Source of the DNA: Pyrinomonadaceae bacterium
GTDB taxonomy: Bacteria; Acidobacteriota; Blastocatellia; Pyrinomonadales; Pyrinomonadaceae
DNA: 64,000 nt
Reading direction: 5' to 3'
Assembly: GCA_019694395.1 (NCBI GenBank)
Contig: JAIBCC010000001.1
Location: 62,001 to 126,000, forward strand
A program made the translations under genes and the position numbers. This document shows positions 16,952-25,956 of the stretch, piece by piece (within the stretch, counting starts at the first letter, position 1; each line of letters opens with the position of its first letter). The notes under the pieces were generated by a model that was given only the letters and a program-made list of their open reading frames with translations, was not told where the DNA came from and did no database searches.

Positions 16952-19900
16952 ATGCCAAAACGAACAGATATTCATAAAATTTTAATAATCGGAAGCGGTC
17001 CGATTGTCATTGGTCAAGCGTGCGAATTTGACTATTCGGGAACACAGGCTTGTCGGGCTCTGAAACAGGAAGGTTTTGAAGTGGTGCTGGTAAACTCAAA
17101 CCCGGCAACAATTATGACCGATCCTGAAATCGCCGATAGAACTTATATTGAACCTCTAACGGTTGAAACTGTGACGGCAATTATTGAAAAAGAAAAGCCT
17201 GATGCGCTTTTGCCGACGGTTGGCGCACAAACAGCTTTGAATCTTTCGGTTGAACTTTACGAAAAAGGGGTTTTAGACAAGAACGGCGTTAAATTGATCG
17301 GAGCGAATATCAACGCCATCAAAGTCGGCGAAGACCGCGAGCTTTTCAAAAAAGCGATGGACGAAATCGGCGTTCCTTCTGCCAAAGGAGGATTCGCACA
17401 CACCTGGGAAGAAGCACAAAAAATCGTTCAGGAAACAGGTTATCCGGCAATTATTCGTCCGGCTTTTACGCTAGGTGGAACGGGGGGCGGAACGGCTTTT
17501 AACCCCGAAGAATTTGAAGAAATTGCCAAAGGCGGACTTGCGGCTTCTCCAACTTCCCAAATTTTGGTCGAAGAATCAATTTTGGGTTGGAAAGAATACG
17601 AACTCGAAGTAATGCGCGACCTCAATGATAATGTCGTCATTATATGTTCAATTGAAAACTTTGATCCGATGGGCGTTCACACAGGAGATTCGATTACAGT
17701 TGCACCTGCTCAAACTTTGTCCGATATGGAATATCAGCGTTTGCGCGATATGTCCATCGCCTGTATCCGCAAAGTTGGGGTAGAAACCGGCGGTTCAAAC
17801 ATTCAGTTTGCGGTAAATCCTGAAAACGGGGATGTCCGCATTATCGAAATGAATCCGCGCGTTTCCCGTTCGTCCGCTTTAGCGTCAAAAGCGACGGGGT
17901 TTCCAATTGCCAAAATCGCGGCAAAACTCGCAGTTGGTTACACTTTGGACGAAATTCCGAACGATATTACTAAGAAAACTCCGGCATCTTTTGAACCGAC
18001 CATTGATTATGTCGTCACCAAAATTCCCAAGTGGGCATTTGAAAAATTCCCGCAAGCCGAAGATGTTTTAGGAACGCAAATGAAATCAGTCGGCGAAGTA
18101 ATGGCAATTGGTCGAACCTTTAAAGAAAGTCTTTTCAAAGGTTTACGATCACTTGAAGCAGTAAAACCTTTGCGATTGGTTGGAGTTCCCGACCACGTTT
18201 TACAGCGTAAATTGGCGCGTCCGAATTCACAACGATTTTCTTACATTACTTACGCCTTACGAAACGGTTATTCAATTGATGAAGTGCATCGTTTGACCAA
18301 GATTGACGTTTGGTTTTTGGAACAATTACAGGAAGTAATGATGCTCCAAAACCGCATCGAATCACGGAAATTAAATGATGTTCCAAGCGAAGTTCTACGC
18401 ACTGCCAAAGAGTTTGCTTTGTCCGATCGACGCTTGGCATTTTTGACCGAATCAACCGAAGATGAAGTCCGCGAACGGCGCAAAAATCTTGGTGTAACTC
18501 CTGTTTATAAACGGGTTGACACTTGCGGCGCGGAGTTTGAGTCTCATACGCCTTACTTGTATTCGACCTACGAAGAAGAATGCGAAGCCGAGCCAACCGA
18601 ACGCAAAAAGATTATGATTTTGGGTTCGGGACCAAACCGAATCGGGCAAGGAATTGAGTTTGATTATTGTTGCTGTCACGCTTCATTTGCCTTGCAAGAT
18701 GCTGATTTTGAAACGATTATGGTCAACTGCAATCCCGAAACCGTTTCCACCGACTACGACACTTCGGACAGATTGTATTTTGAGCCTTTGACCTTTGAAG
18801 ATGTGATGAACATCGTCGAAAAAGAGCAACCAAACGGTGTGATTGTTCAATTCGGCGGACAAACTCCTCTGAATTTGGCTGATCGTCTGCACAATGCGGA
18901 AGTCCCCATCATTGGAACTTCACCCGATTCCATTGATTTGGCGGAAGATAGAAAAAGATTTTCCGCGCTTTTGCAGGATTTGCGAATTCCCCAACCCGAA
19001 AACGGAACGGCGACTTCGGCAGAAGAAGCCAAAGCAATTGCCAATAAAATCGGTTATCCGTTGGTTGTGCGTCCGAGTTTCGTGCTTGGCGGACGGGCGA
19101 TGGCGATTGTTTATGATGAACAATCTCTGGACGAATATATGCGGACGGCGGTTGACGCTTCGCCCGAAAAGCCGATTTTGATTGATAAATTTTTGGAACG
19201 GGCAGTGGAAATTGACGTTGACGCGCTCGCCGATGAAACTGCCTGTGTGATTTGCGGAATTCAGGAACACATCGAAGAAGCAGGCATCCATTCCGGCGAT
19301 TCTTCGAGCGTTTTGCCTGCTCAACGTATTTTGCAGGAACATCTGGAAACCATCAAGCATTACACTTTTAATCTCGCCAAAGCCTTGAAAGTAAAAGGAT
19401 TGATGAATCTGCAATTAGCTATCAAAGACGACCGCGTTTATGTTATCGAAGTAAATCCGCGTGCTTCCCGAACCGTTCCTTTTGTTGCCAAAGCTACAGG
19501 CATTCCCATTGCCAAAATCGCTTCGTTGGTAATGGCAGATGTGAAAACTCTGGCGGAATTTAATTTGCCTGAAGTTCTGCCCGTCCCGAAAATCTTCGTC
19601 AAATCGCCCGTGTTCCCGTTCAAAAAATTTGCAGGGGTTGATCCGGTTTTGGGACCAGAAATGCACTCGACCGGCGAAGTAATGGGCGTTGGCGAAACTT
19701 TCGGCGAAGCCTACGGCAAAGCAATGGAAGGCGCAGGGTTAAATTTACCAAAAGCCGGAACAGCCTTTTTATCAGTCAACGATTCCGACAAAGGTCAAGC
19801 CGTCGTTTTAGCCAGACGCTTAAACAAACTTGGTTTCAAACTCATTGCCACCTACGGCACGGCAACCCGTCTAAAAGAGGTCGGTTTAGATTGCGAAACC

Positions 19901-20176
19901 GTATTCAAAGTCAACGAAGGTCGCCCAAACATCGCCGACTACATCAAACGCGGCGAAATCGCTTTGGTTATAAATACCCCGCTGGGAAGCATATCGCACT
20001 ACGACGAACAAGCCATCCGCAAAGCCGCTTTGCAGTTCAATGTTCCGACTGTCACCACAATGACCGGAGCCGAGGCTTTGATTGAAGCAATTACGACTAA
20101 GCTAAATGAAGAAAAAGTTAGTGTTAGAAGTTTGCAAGAGATTCACGATGGTAAAACTCTAATGGTAAATGGTTAG
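16952..20176 (+). CDS. carB: Carbamoyl-phosphate synthase large subunit
   Basis: A 1074-residue protein, full length compared with about 1073 in E. coli. It makes carbamoyl phosphate from bicarbonate, ATP and ammonia supplied by CarA, feeding arginine and pyrimidine synthesis. Two ATP-grasp halves are evident: '[12 protein letters not shown]' in the first and '[11 protein letters not shown]' in the second, each opening with an 'ILGSGP..IG..EFDY' segment (start and about residue 550). The C-terminal MGS-like regulatory domain begins near 935. carA is not in the window. The gene is intact although its 5' end appears to have been replaced during insertion of the upstream NACHT cassettes. A strong terminator follows at 20184. 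Confidence 0.97.
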   Translation: MPKRTDIHKILIIGSGPIVIGQACEFDYSGTQACRALKQEGFEVVLVNSNPATIMTDPEIADRTYIEPLTVETVTAIIEKEKPDALLPTVGAQTALNLSVELYEKGVLDKNGVKLIGANINAIKVGEDRELFKKAMDEIGVPSAKGGFAHTWEEAQKIVQETGYPAIIRPAFTLGGTGGGTAFNPEEFEEIAKGGLAASPTSQILVEESILGWKEYELEVMRDLNDNVVIICSIENFDPMGVHTGDSITVAPAQTLSDMEYQRLRDMSIACIRKVGVETGGSNIQFAVNPENGDVRIIEMNPRVSRSSALASKATGFPIAKIAAKLAVGYTLDEIPNDITKKTPASFEPTIDYVVTKIPKWAFEKFPQAEDVLGTQMKSVGEVMAIGRTFKESLFKGLRSLEAVKPLRLVGVPDHVLQRKLARPNSQRFSYITYALRNGYSIDEVHRLTKIDVWFLEQLQEVMMLQNRIESRKLNDVPSEVLRTAKEFALSDRRLAFLTESTEDEVRERRKNLGVTPVYKRVDTCGAEFESHTPYLYSTYEEECEAEPTERKKIMILGSGPNRIGQGIEFDYCCCHASFALQDADFETIMVNCNPETVSTDYDTSDRLYFEPLTFEDVMNIVEKEQPNGVIVQFGGQTPLNLADRLHNAEVPIIGTSPDSIDLAEDRKRFSALLQDLRIPQPENGTATSAEEAKAIANKIGYPLVVRPSFVLGGRAMAIVYDEQSLDEYMRTAVDASPEKPILIDKFLERAVEIDVDALADETACVICGIQEHIEEAGIHSGDSSSVLPAQRILQEHLETIKHYTFNLAKALKVKGLMNLQLAIKDDRVYVIEVNPRASRTVPFVAKATGIPIAKIASLVMADVKTLAEFNLPEVLPVPKIFVKSPVFPFKKFAGVDPVLGPEMHSTGEVMGVGETFGEAYGKAMEGAGLNLPKAGTAFLSVNDSDKGQAVVLARRLNKLGFKLIATYGTATRLKEVGLDCETVFKVNEGRPNIADYIKRGEIALVINTPLGSISHYDEQAIRKAALQFNVPTVTTMTGAEALIEAITTKLNEEKVSVRSLQEIHDGKTLMVNG

Positions 20177-20183
20177 TATTTTT

Positions 20184-20222
20184 AAATGTGGATGTGTTAT
20201 CTCAACTCATCCACATTTATCT
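20184..20222 (+). terminator. Terminator after carB
   Basis: Perfect 11-bp arms AAATGTGGATG (20184-20194) and CATCCACATTT (20208-20218), starting 8 bp after the carB stop codon. The downstream T-run is short. Confidence 0.65.
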
Positions 20223-20379
20223 GAATTCTTATAATTTGGTGATTTTCCAACAATTCAATTCTTTTGTAATCTGCCTAACTTTCCCAAACACCCAAATTTA
20301 TTAAAATTAACCGACTTTACATTTAGTTACAGTCCCAAAATGACTGAATTTTAGTTTGTTAAATGAGGAGATTATAAAA

Positions 20380-20529
20380 ATGGATGTAGAAAATAATAAA
20401 TGCGGACATGATGCCTGCGGTTGTATGGTTTCAAATGGCGAAGATTATTGCAGCTCATATTGCGAATCCGCTGGAGATGGAGATATTACCGACTTAAAGT
20501 GTGATTGCGGACATTCAAATTGTTCATAA
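20380..20529 (+). CDS. Small metallothionein-like protein
   Basis: A 49-residue ORF with GAGGAG 9 nt upstream of the ATG and its own terminator. It carries nine cysteines and two histidines arranged as 'KCGHDACGC', then 'DYCSSYCES', then 'KCDCGHSNCS'. This spacing fits short bacterial metallothioneins of the SmtA/BmtA kind, which chelate zinc or cadmium with Cys and His. The central aromatic 'DYCS..C' is typical of the family. It is probably cytoplasmic. No ArsR/SmtB-type regulator gene or clear operator is adjacent. The main uncertainty is the exact family. Confidence 0.75.
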   Translation: MDVENNKCGHDACGCMVSNGEDYCSSYCESAGDGDITDLKCDCGHSNCS

Positions 20530-20555
20530 ATCATTCAGGAAAACGTATGACCAAG

Positions 20556-20583
20556 CTCCGTCTGAATTTGGCGGAGTTTTTTT
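20556..20583 (+). terminator. Rho-independent terminator after the metallothionein-like gene
   Basis: CTCCG (20556-20560) pairs with CGGAG (20572-20576), and flanking A/T pairs extend the stem. A run of seven T follows. The remaining bases to 20740 hold nothing I can identify. Confidence 0.7.
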
Positions 20584-20740
20584 ATGGCTAAATGCCGAAT
20601 CATTTCGGAATCCAATTTCCTTGAAATCATAAGGGATTTCAAGGTTTTAATAAAAGTTTGGTTCAAATCTGAAAAATCAATCTTTCTAAAACTCAAACTA
20701 ACATTTTTCAAACGGTATTGAGAAATTTTTCACAATTTCA

Positions 20741-20769
20741 TTGACTTTCTCTTTTTAACACGATAGAAT
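20741..20769 (+). promoter_or_regulatory. Sigma-70-type promoter for the gene at 20888
   Basis: TTGACT (20741-20746), 17-bp spacer, TAGAAT (20764-20769). It would give a leader of about 110 nt before the ATG at 20888. Confidence 0.55.
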
Positions 20770-20887
20770 CTCCGTTTTTGCCAGGCTTTCCTGACAAAAA
20801 TTTACGTTTAACTAAACAATATTTTTCTATTCTAATAGCATCAAATTTAATAGATTTTATCAATTTCTAAATTAAGGATTTATTTTA

Positions 20888-21472
20888 ATGAATACAAAAA
20901 CTTTTTTCGGCAAAGCCTTGTTGGTGAGCCTTGTTTTTATAATTTCTTTGATCTCGACCAATATTATCAAAGCAAATACAACTGATGAACCAAAGAAAAT
21001 CATTGGCGTTTGGCAGTTAAAAACAGGCGCACCAAATAAAAATACTTCCCAAACTAAACCCGATTTTTTTGTTTTACCTGTATCTTTAGCACCAGAATCC
21101 CTGATTTTGGCAACGGATGAAAATGTTTCCGAAATTACAATCAATGAATGTTTCAAAACTTTCGTTACCACTCAAACTTTACCAATTGATGGAACTACGG
21201 TAACAAAAAATGTTGGAATAAACGGTAAGATTTGGTCAAAGGCATATTGGCTTAACAATAAACTGATAGTCGAGATTTCAACCAATCAAGGCGACCAAAT
21301 AACTGAAACATTTGAACTTTCTCTAAATCAAAAACAATTGGTCGTAACTGTTCAGACCAAAAGCGGCAAACAAAACGCAAAAATTACAAAATCACGCCGG
21401 GCTTATAGCCGGGTAGTAGAAAATCTCGAAAACGAAGCGGCACGAGTTGGAATTACAGATTATCCGTTCTAA
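20888..21472 (+). CDS. Secreted or anchored protein of unknown family
   Basis: A 194-residue protein. An N-terminal hydrophobic stretch (about 8-27) acts as a signal peptide or anchor. The mature part starts with 'KIIGVWQLKTGAP' and is rich in beta strands with a 'KIWSKAYWLNNKLIVE' segment, which recalls lipocalin-like small secreted proteins of soil bacteria. It ends in a basic, Lys/Arg-rich region. No catalytic motif is visible. It is a single-gene unit between the metallothionein-like gene and the kinase gene. Confidence 0.65.
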   Translation: MNTKTFFGKALLVSLVFIISLISTNIIKANTTDEPKKIIGVWQLKTGAPNKNTSQTKPDFFVLPVSLAPESLILATDENVSEITINECFKTFVTTQTLPIDGTTVTKNVGINGKIWSKAYWLNNKLIVEISTNQGDQITETFELSLNQKQLVVTVQTKSGKQNAKITKSRRAYSRVVENLENEAARVGITDYPF

Positions 21473-21570
21473 TTCATTCAATGAATTTTGAACTTTGCAA
21501 TTCCCTTTCTCGTATTGTTTTCGTGGCGAAGTTTGTCTGTTTGGTGTAGCATAAACTTGGCTGAAATACG

Positions 21571-23073
21571 ATGAAAGAACTTTCACTGCAAAATTGCCGG
21601 ATTGATGGACGGTATGATATTAAGGCTGTTTTAGGTCGCGGCAGCTATGCCGAGATCTACCTTGCCCGCGACATTCTAGCTTCCCCTCATTCACCGCACA
21701 ATCTGGTTGTAATTAAAGCACTTAACGTTTTTCTCCAAGATGATTTGGACGTAGATCTGGAAAAAACTTTGGTTGAAAACTTCCAGAATGAGGCTGTTGC
21801 ACTCGATCGCGTCAGACATCCGAATATCATCAGCCGCCTCGGACACGGAACTGCCCGAGACTTACGCGGCACGGTTTTTCATTACTTAATTTTAGAATAT
21901 CTGCCGGGCGGTGATCTTTCGAAATTTCGCGCCAATGGTGAGTTAAATCTTTCAAACGCCTTTGAATATGTAGAGCAAACCTCTGCCGGACTTGCCCACG
22001 CTCACACCTGCGGAATCATTCACCGCGACATCAAACCCCAAAATTTACTCCTGACCGCCGATAAAAAGATCGTTAAAATTGCGGATTTTGGTGTGGCTCG
22101 GTTCTCGCAAAGTGATTCACCGATTACCCGCGTCGGCACCAATATGTATGCGCCGCCCGAACACAGTCCTGTTTTTGCTGATGCGGTGGGAGTCATGACC
22201 GTAACTGAACTTACTCCGGCGGCAGATATTTACTCTTTGGCAAAATCCGCTTATGTGCTTTTGACCGGAGAATCGCCCCGCCGTTTTACCAATTGTCCGA
22301 TTAGCGAATTGCCGGTTTCTTTTGATGATAAAAGTTGGGGAAACAATCTGCTTCGGGTATTGAAAAAAGCCACTCAAAATAATCCTACTGATCGCCAACA
22401 GAACGTTACTGAATTTTGGCAGGAATTGGCTCAGGTTAAAACACTTGCATTAAGCGAGGAATCGGAAACAATCACCCACGTTGCCAAAAAGCCGCAGTTT
22501 GAACCGCAGGCGGCAATTTCAACTGATTATTCGCCGAAAACACCGGTTTTGCCGCATTTTACCACGTCGGATAGTTTTAAATTTCCGATGAACGATGAAA
22601 AAAATCCCCATTTTGTTATCAAACTTCCAAATCAGGGGAACATTCAAAATGGAACGAACAAACAGATTCTAAATGAAAAAAATCAAATTCAGTTTGAGAT
22701 TCCGCAACCACCGCCAAAAAGTAGGAGGAGATTCTGGCAAAAATCCGCTGTTTACTTGCTTTCCCTTTTATTGTTCGCAACTGCGCTTTTTGCTACACAG
22801 TATTATTTACGAAATGGCAGGATTTTCCCTCCTATTCAGAGTCCTCTAGTAAAACCTTTGGGAGTTGCCAATACCGATGTAAATATTCGTGTTGACGGAG
22901 ACGCAGATAGTGCTAAAATTGGTCTGGTGCCAAAAGGTTCAAAAGTTCGTATCTTAAACACCAAAGAAAATTGGTCGGAAGTCGAAATCATTGAATTGAG
23001 CCGACCTAAGGAAAGCCCGACTGACGCAGATAGAGGTTGGGTTTATCGAAAATATATAACAATTCAGGAGTGA
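21571..23073 (+). CDS. Membrane Ser/Thr protein kinase with extracellular SH3b domain
   Basis: A 500-residue Hanks-type kinase (PknB class). It has a Gly loop 'LGRGSYAEIYLARD', a lysine in 'VVIKAL', the catalytic loop 'IIHRDIKPQNLLL' (about 148-160), DFG at about 172, and an APE-like 'APPEHS'. A disordered juxtamembrane linker leads to one membrane helix near 390-412. The outer part carries a bacterial SH3-like domain ('VNIRVDGDADSAKIGLVPKGSKVRIL...W.EV'), instead of the PASTA repeats of PknB. Such SH3b domains often bind cell-wall material. With the FHA gene downstream and the PP2C gene at 10042 it forms a phospho-signalling set. Confidence 0.9.
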   Translation: MKELSLQNCRIDGRYDIKAVLGRGSYAEIYLARDILASPHSPHNLVVIKALNVFLQDDLDVDLEKTLVENFQNEAVALDRVRHPNIISRLGHGTARDLRGTVFHYLILEYLPGGDLSKFRANGELNLSNAFEYVEQTSAGLAHAHTCGIIHRDIKPQNLLLTADKKIVKIADFGVARFSQSDSPITRVGTNMYAPPEHSPVFADAVGVMTVTELTPAADIYSLAKSAYVLLTGESPRRFTNCPISELPVSFDDKSWGNNLLRVLKKATQNNPTDRQQNVTEFWQELAQVKTLALSEESETITHVAKKPQFEPQAAISTDYSPKTPVLPHFTTSDSFKFPMNDEKNPHFVIKLPNQGNIQNGTNKQILNEKNQIQFEIPQPPPKSRRRFWQKSAVYLLSLLLFATALFATQYYLRNGRIFPPIQSPLVKPLGVANTDVNIRVDGDADSAKIGLVPKGSKVRILNTKENWSEVEIIELSRPKESPTDADRGWVYRKYITIQE

Positions 23074-23121
23074 CGACATTTTTGTTTAGCGATACTGATT
23101 TCAAATTGTTTTATCTAATTT

Positions 23122-23156
23122 AATCAAAAATCAAAAATCAAAAATCAAAAATCAAA
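23122..23156 (+). repeat. Heptanucleotide repeat (AATCAAA)x5 directly before a start codon
   Basis: Five exact copies of AATCAAA end at the base before the ATG of the FHA gene at 23157. There is no Shine-Dalgarno inside. Copy-number change by slippage would alter the leader in 7-nt steps. Confidence 0.85.
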
Positions 23157-24134
23157 ATGGGTGTTTTAAGTAAAGTCAGAAGTTGGATTGATGGAGACAG
23201 TGCGGAAACCGTTTTAGAGCAAGCCGCCAAGGATGCACAGGTTAAGCCCCGTAGTAATGCCGAAGAATTTATTGTCAAGCTTGCCCGCGGAGTGGAAGAA
23301 GTAATGCAGCGCGAAATGGTTCCGCTACCGCAAGGCACAACTCTTATCCCGACCGAATACATTATTTTCCTAAGCGATGAGGACGATAAAGATTGGCAAG
23401 GAGCAAAACGCCGTGGTCTGGAACAAGGTTTATATCACGTTTTAGCTGAACGCGCCAAAGAAATTTCGGGCAAAAAGAAACTTGAAACACAATCATTCGC
23501 GGTAGAGTTGCGGGTTGACGGAACTTTAGAAAAGGGCGACATTCGGATTCAACATAGTTGGGACGATGCTTCCAGCGGTAAAACAGGGGTAATTGCTCGT
23601 GGCAAACCGCAGCAGCAACAGCAGCAACCCGTTCAGCCTCGAATTGCCAATCAGGTTATACCGATGCAAAATCAGCCCGTTGTTCCTGCCCCGTATCAAC
23701 AACAGCCTTCCACGGTTGCTAACTATCAACAACCGGCAACAGTTGCCCAATCCAATTTGTCACAAAAAATTCCAACAAATCAGGAGTTTGAAGAAGCGAC
23801 CCGGGTTAAAAAACGTTCTACTGAACTCTATAAGCTTGAAATTTGGCGGGGCGGTGTCCGACAAAATATTGTGCCCATTTTTCAAAATGAAGTTGGAATT
23901 GGACGCGGTTCAAAATCAAAACCTGTTGACGTTCCGCTCGGCGGCGATCCTGAAATAAGTCGCCGTCATATCACAATCGTTTGTAACGGCAACGGAAATT
24001 ATTGGCTCGTCAGCGAAGGGCGCAACTCAACCTTTGTTTCCAATCGTGAAGTTCCAATGGGACAACGGGTTCAAATTTCGGCAGGCGAACCGATTACGGT
24101 TTGCAGTTATCTTTTGCGGATTCAACCGAAATAA
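23157..24134 (+). CDS. FHA-domain protein with DUF3662-like N-terminus
   Basis: A 325-residue protein. The N-terminal domain (about 1-135) matches the FhaA/DUF3662 pattern: 'MGVLSKVRSWIDG', then a core with 'PTEYIIFLSDED' and a 'FAVELRVDG...G' strand pair. A Gln/Pro-rich linker follows. The FHA domain (about 228-325) has 'GIGRGSKSKPVDVPL', 'EISRRHITI' and 'EGRNSTFVSN'. It lies 83 bp after the kinase and probably binds its phosphorylated tail or targets. The leader is made of five 7-bp repeats, which may affect expression. A paralogue starts the PBP operon at 4869. Confidence 0.8.
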   Translation: MGVLSKVRSWIDGDSAETVLEQAAKDAQVKPRSNAEEFIVKLARGVEEVMQREMVPLPQGTTLIPTEYIIFLSDEDDKDWQGAKRRGLEQGLYHVLAERAKEISGKKKLETQSFAVELRVDGTLEKGDIRIQHSWDDASSGKTGVIARGKPQQQQQQPVQPRIANQVIPMQNQPVVPAPYQQQPSTVANYQQPATVAQSNLSQKIPTNQEFEEATRVKKRSTELYKLEIWRGGVRQNIVPIFQNEVGIGRGSKSKPVDVPLGGDPEISRRHITIVCNGNGNYWLVSEGRNSTFVSNREVPMGQRVQISAGEPITVCSYLLRIQPK

Positions 24135-24192
24135 CAATAATTTTCATCCCTTTGAAAATAGTAGGTTTAAAAAATCTATTAGTTTTTGAAAT

Positions 24193-25089
24193 CTAAATTT
24201 TAAAAACCTTTTGTATCTCAAAATCTTCAACTTTCTGTCCGATCTTTACACAATTTGGTTGTTGTTCAGGGTTCAAATCTAATGTTATTTTTTTAACCTC
24301 TTCATAAAAGTTTTTGTAGTCACCCTGAAATTTCCCTTTTGCACCAAAAGCAGGATTCTTAACTCCATACCAAACCTGTTTCAAGGCAGCAGTAAAAACT
24401 CCATTATTAATATCTTCAATCGCGTCCTCAAAATCCTGACAAGCCGAGATTGAAATTACTTTAACACCTTTCTTTTCTATTGCTTCCTTAAAAATTGAAC
24501 TGCCTGAATCTATGAGTTTTTGTTTTAGGTCCTGAATCACGGGATTATATATTTCAGGATGTTTTTTTACAATGGAATCTCCATCACCGTCCGGAAGCCG
24601 TTTGATTCTCCTTTTGGAGCCTCTGGCTCTCACTTTCTTCTCCTTTTCTATTAAAGTTTCGGTCAATGCCACCATTGTTCCACTATGACAACTATCTGAA
24701 ATAAAAAGAATTCTCACCCCTTTTTCAAAAGTTGACCATAAATAGGCTAATTCATCATCCAAAAGTTGACGATCATTCAGGCACCAAGTTTGATCAAAAG
24801 ATTCTTCAAACTTCCCTGTAATTTGCGCCCCGTGACCTGAAAATGTGACTAATAAAATATCTCCATCTTTTAGTTTCTTTGATGCATACTCAATTTTATC
24901 TATAACGTCTTTTGATTTGGGTGGCTTTACTTTGTCCGCCAATATATAAAATTCTTTAAAGTCTGCTGATTTAGCTAAATCTGCCATATTTTGAGCATCC
25001 CTAACAGCAAAATTGAGGCTTTCAAATTTCCCGTAGTGTTCTTCATCTATTTCATTAATACCAATGTGGATAGAAATTCCTTGCACCAT
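24193..25089 (-). CDS. Metacaspase-like C14 protease
   Basis: A 298-residue protein. I use the ATG at 25089, preceded by GAGGAG; a TTG at 25107 is the only upstream alternative. The caspase p20 fold is clear: 'ISIHIGINEID' start, catalytic His86 in 'VTFSGHGAQ', catalytic Cys134 in 'FISDSCHSG', and 'VISISACQDFEDA' then 'GVFTAAL' near the C-terminus. Bacterial members (type I metacaspases, orthocaspases) usually cleave after basic residues and act in cell death or defence. It has no membrane segment. It is the last gene of a minus-strand run behind a sigma factor, a TPR-CHAT protease and an unknown protein. Confidence 0.88.
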   Translation of the reverse strand: MVQGISIHIGINEIDEEHYGKFESLNFAVRDAQNMADLAKSADFKEFYILADKVKPPKSKDVIDKIEYASKKLKDGDILLVTFSGHGAQITGKFEESFDQTWCLNDRQLLDDELAYLWSTFEKGVRILFISDSCHSGTMVALTETLIEKEKKVRARGSKRRIKRLPDGDGDSIVKKHPEIYNPVIQDLKQKLIDSGSSIFKEAIEKKGVKVISISACQDFEDAIEDINNGVFTAALKQVWYGVKNPAFGAKGKFQGDYKNFYEEVKKITLDLNPEQQPNCVKIGQKVEDFEIQKVFKI

Positions 25090-25172
25090 TTCTGTCTTTC
25101 TCCTCAAAAAATCAATAAACCAAATAAGACTCAGAGGTTTCTTCCAAATCTCATTTGGTTCATTAAAGAAAA

Positions 25173-25928
25173 CTAAACAACATCAGGGTTTGCAATCAAG
25201 CCACTTCCCGATCCACCGCAACGGCTTCCCGGAATTCCTTTTTTCTGCATATCGTTTAAGGCTACCAATTCTATTCTTCTTTGAACTTTAAACTTGGTTT
25301 CATCAATTATTTTGTATAAGAATTTAAAGTCCAAAATATCTTCACAATTCTCTCCCCTGCAATCATTTGATATTTCGACTTTGTAAGTAACCCCTTCGTC
25401 CTGGGGTAAAGCCAACTCAAAATCAACCCCTAAATTGTTTTTTACCGATATTTTGGCTGTCCCGCTACCAAACTGAAACTCACTGGAAAAAATATTCGCC
25501 GGAGTTAGTTCTTTGATAAGTATTTTTTGAGTTGGACGTGCATCCCAAATGCTAAATTTCTCCGGCTTTGAGGCAAGTTTACTAATTAAATTCGCACCAT
25601 TAAGCGTTAAGACACCCGCGTATAAAAGTTCATTAGAAAGCAAATAAATTGGTTCATCGTGATATTCTTTTCCACTTAAATCTATTGCTTCGTTCCAATT
25701 TGCCGGCTCCCTGTTTCCAACTGAAGTTCCATCAACTGAAAGATTAATTTTAGATGCAGGCGGTAGAACAAAAATATTTGGTTCTTGGTCAGTTTCACCT
25801 ATTTTTTTTGTTATTTTCAATTCAAAATTGTGTCCTTCCACCCGAGGATAAAACACTTTCCATACCCCGGTTGAATCCATAAAATGGCACAAAGCCAGCC
25901 CTGAAATTTCTAATGACAAACTAGACAT
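25173..25928 (-). CDS. Unknown protein between CHAT and caspase genes
   Basis: A 251-residue protein with a ribosome site (AGGAGAA) before the ATG. It is predicted to be soluble and beta-rich, with no signal peptide or membrane helix. A short internal motif 'NDCRGENCEDILDF' has two cysteines. The C-terminus is distinctive: 'MQKKGIPGSRCGGSGSG' followed by a short tail, a basic and Gly-rich end unlike the rest. I recognise no family. Its place between two caspase-fold protease genes suggests a substrate, adaptor or regulator of one of them; the basic/Gly-rich tail would suit a cleavage or processing site. That is inference. Confidence 0.6.
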   Translation of the reverse strand: MSSLSLEISGLALCHFMDSTGVWKVFYPRVEGHNFELKITKKIGETDQEPNIFVLPPASKINLSVDGTSVGNREPANWNEAIDLSGKEYHDEPIYLLSNELLYAGVLTLNGANLISKLASKPEKFSIWDARPTQKILIKELTPANIFSSEFQFGSGTAKISVKNNLGVDFELALPQDEGVTYKVEISNDCRGENCEDILDFKFLYKIIDETKFKVQRRIELVALNDMQKKGIPGSRCGGSGSGLIANPDVV

Positions 25929-25956
25929 ATTCTTCTCCTTTTTTTATTTTGTAAAA

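Noticed and set aside
11929..16960. The three carB starts as an assembly artefact
   Set aside because: The copies differ by 6-10 positions with a third-codon bias, and the two intervening genes are different, so collapsed or duplicated reads do not explain them.
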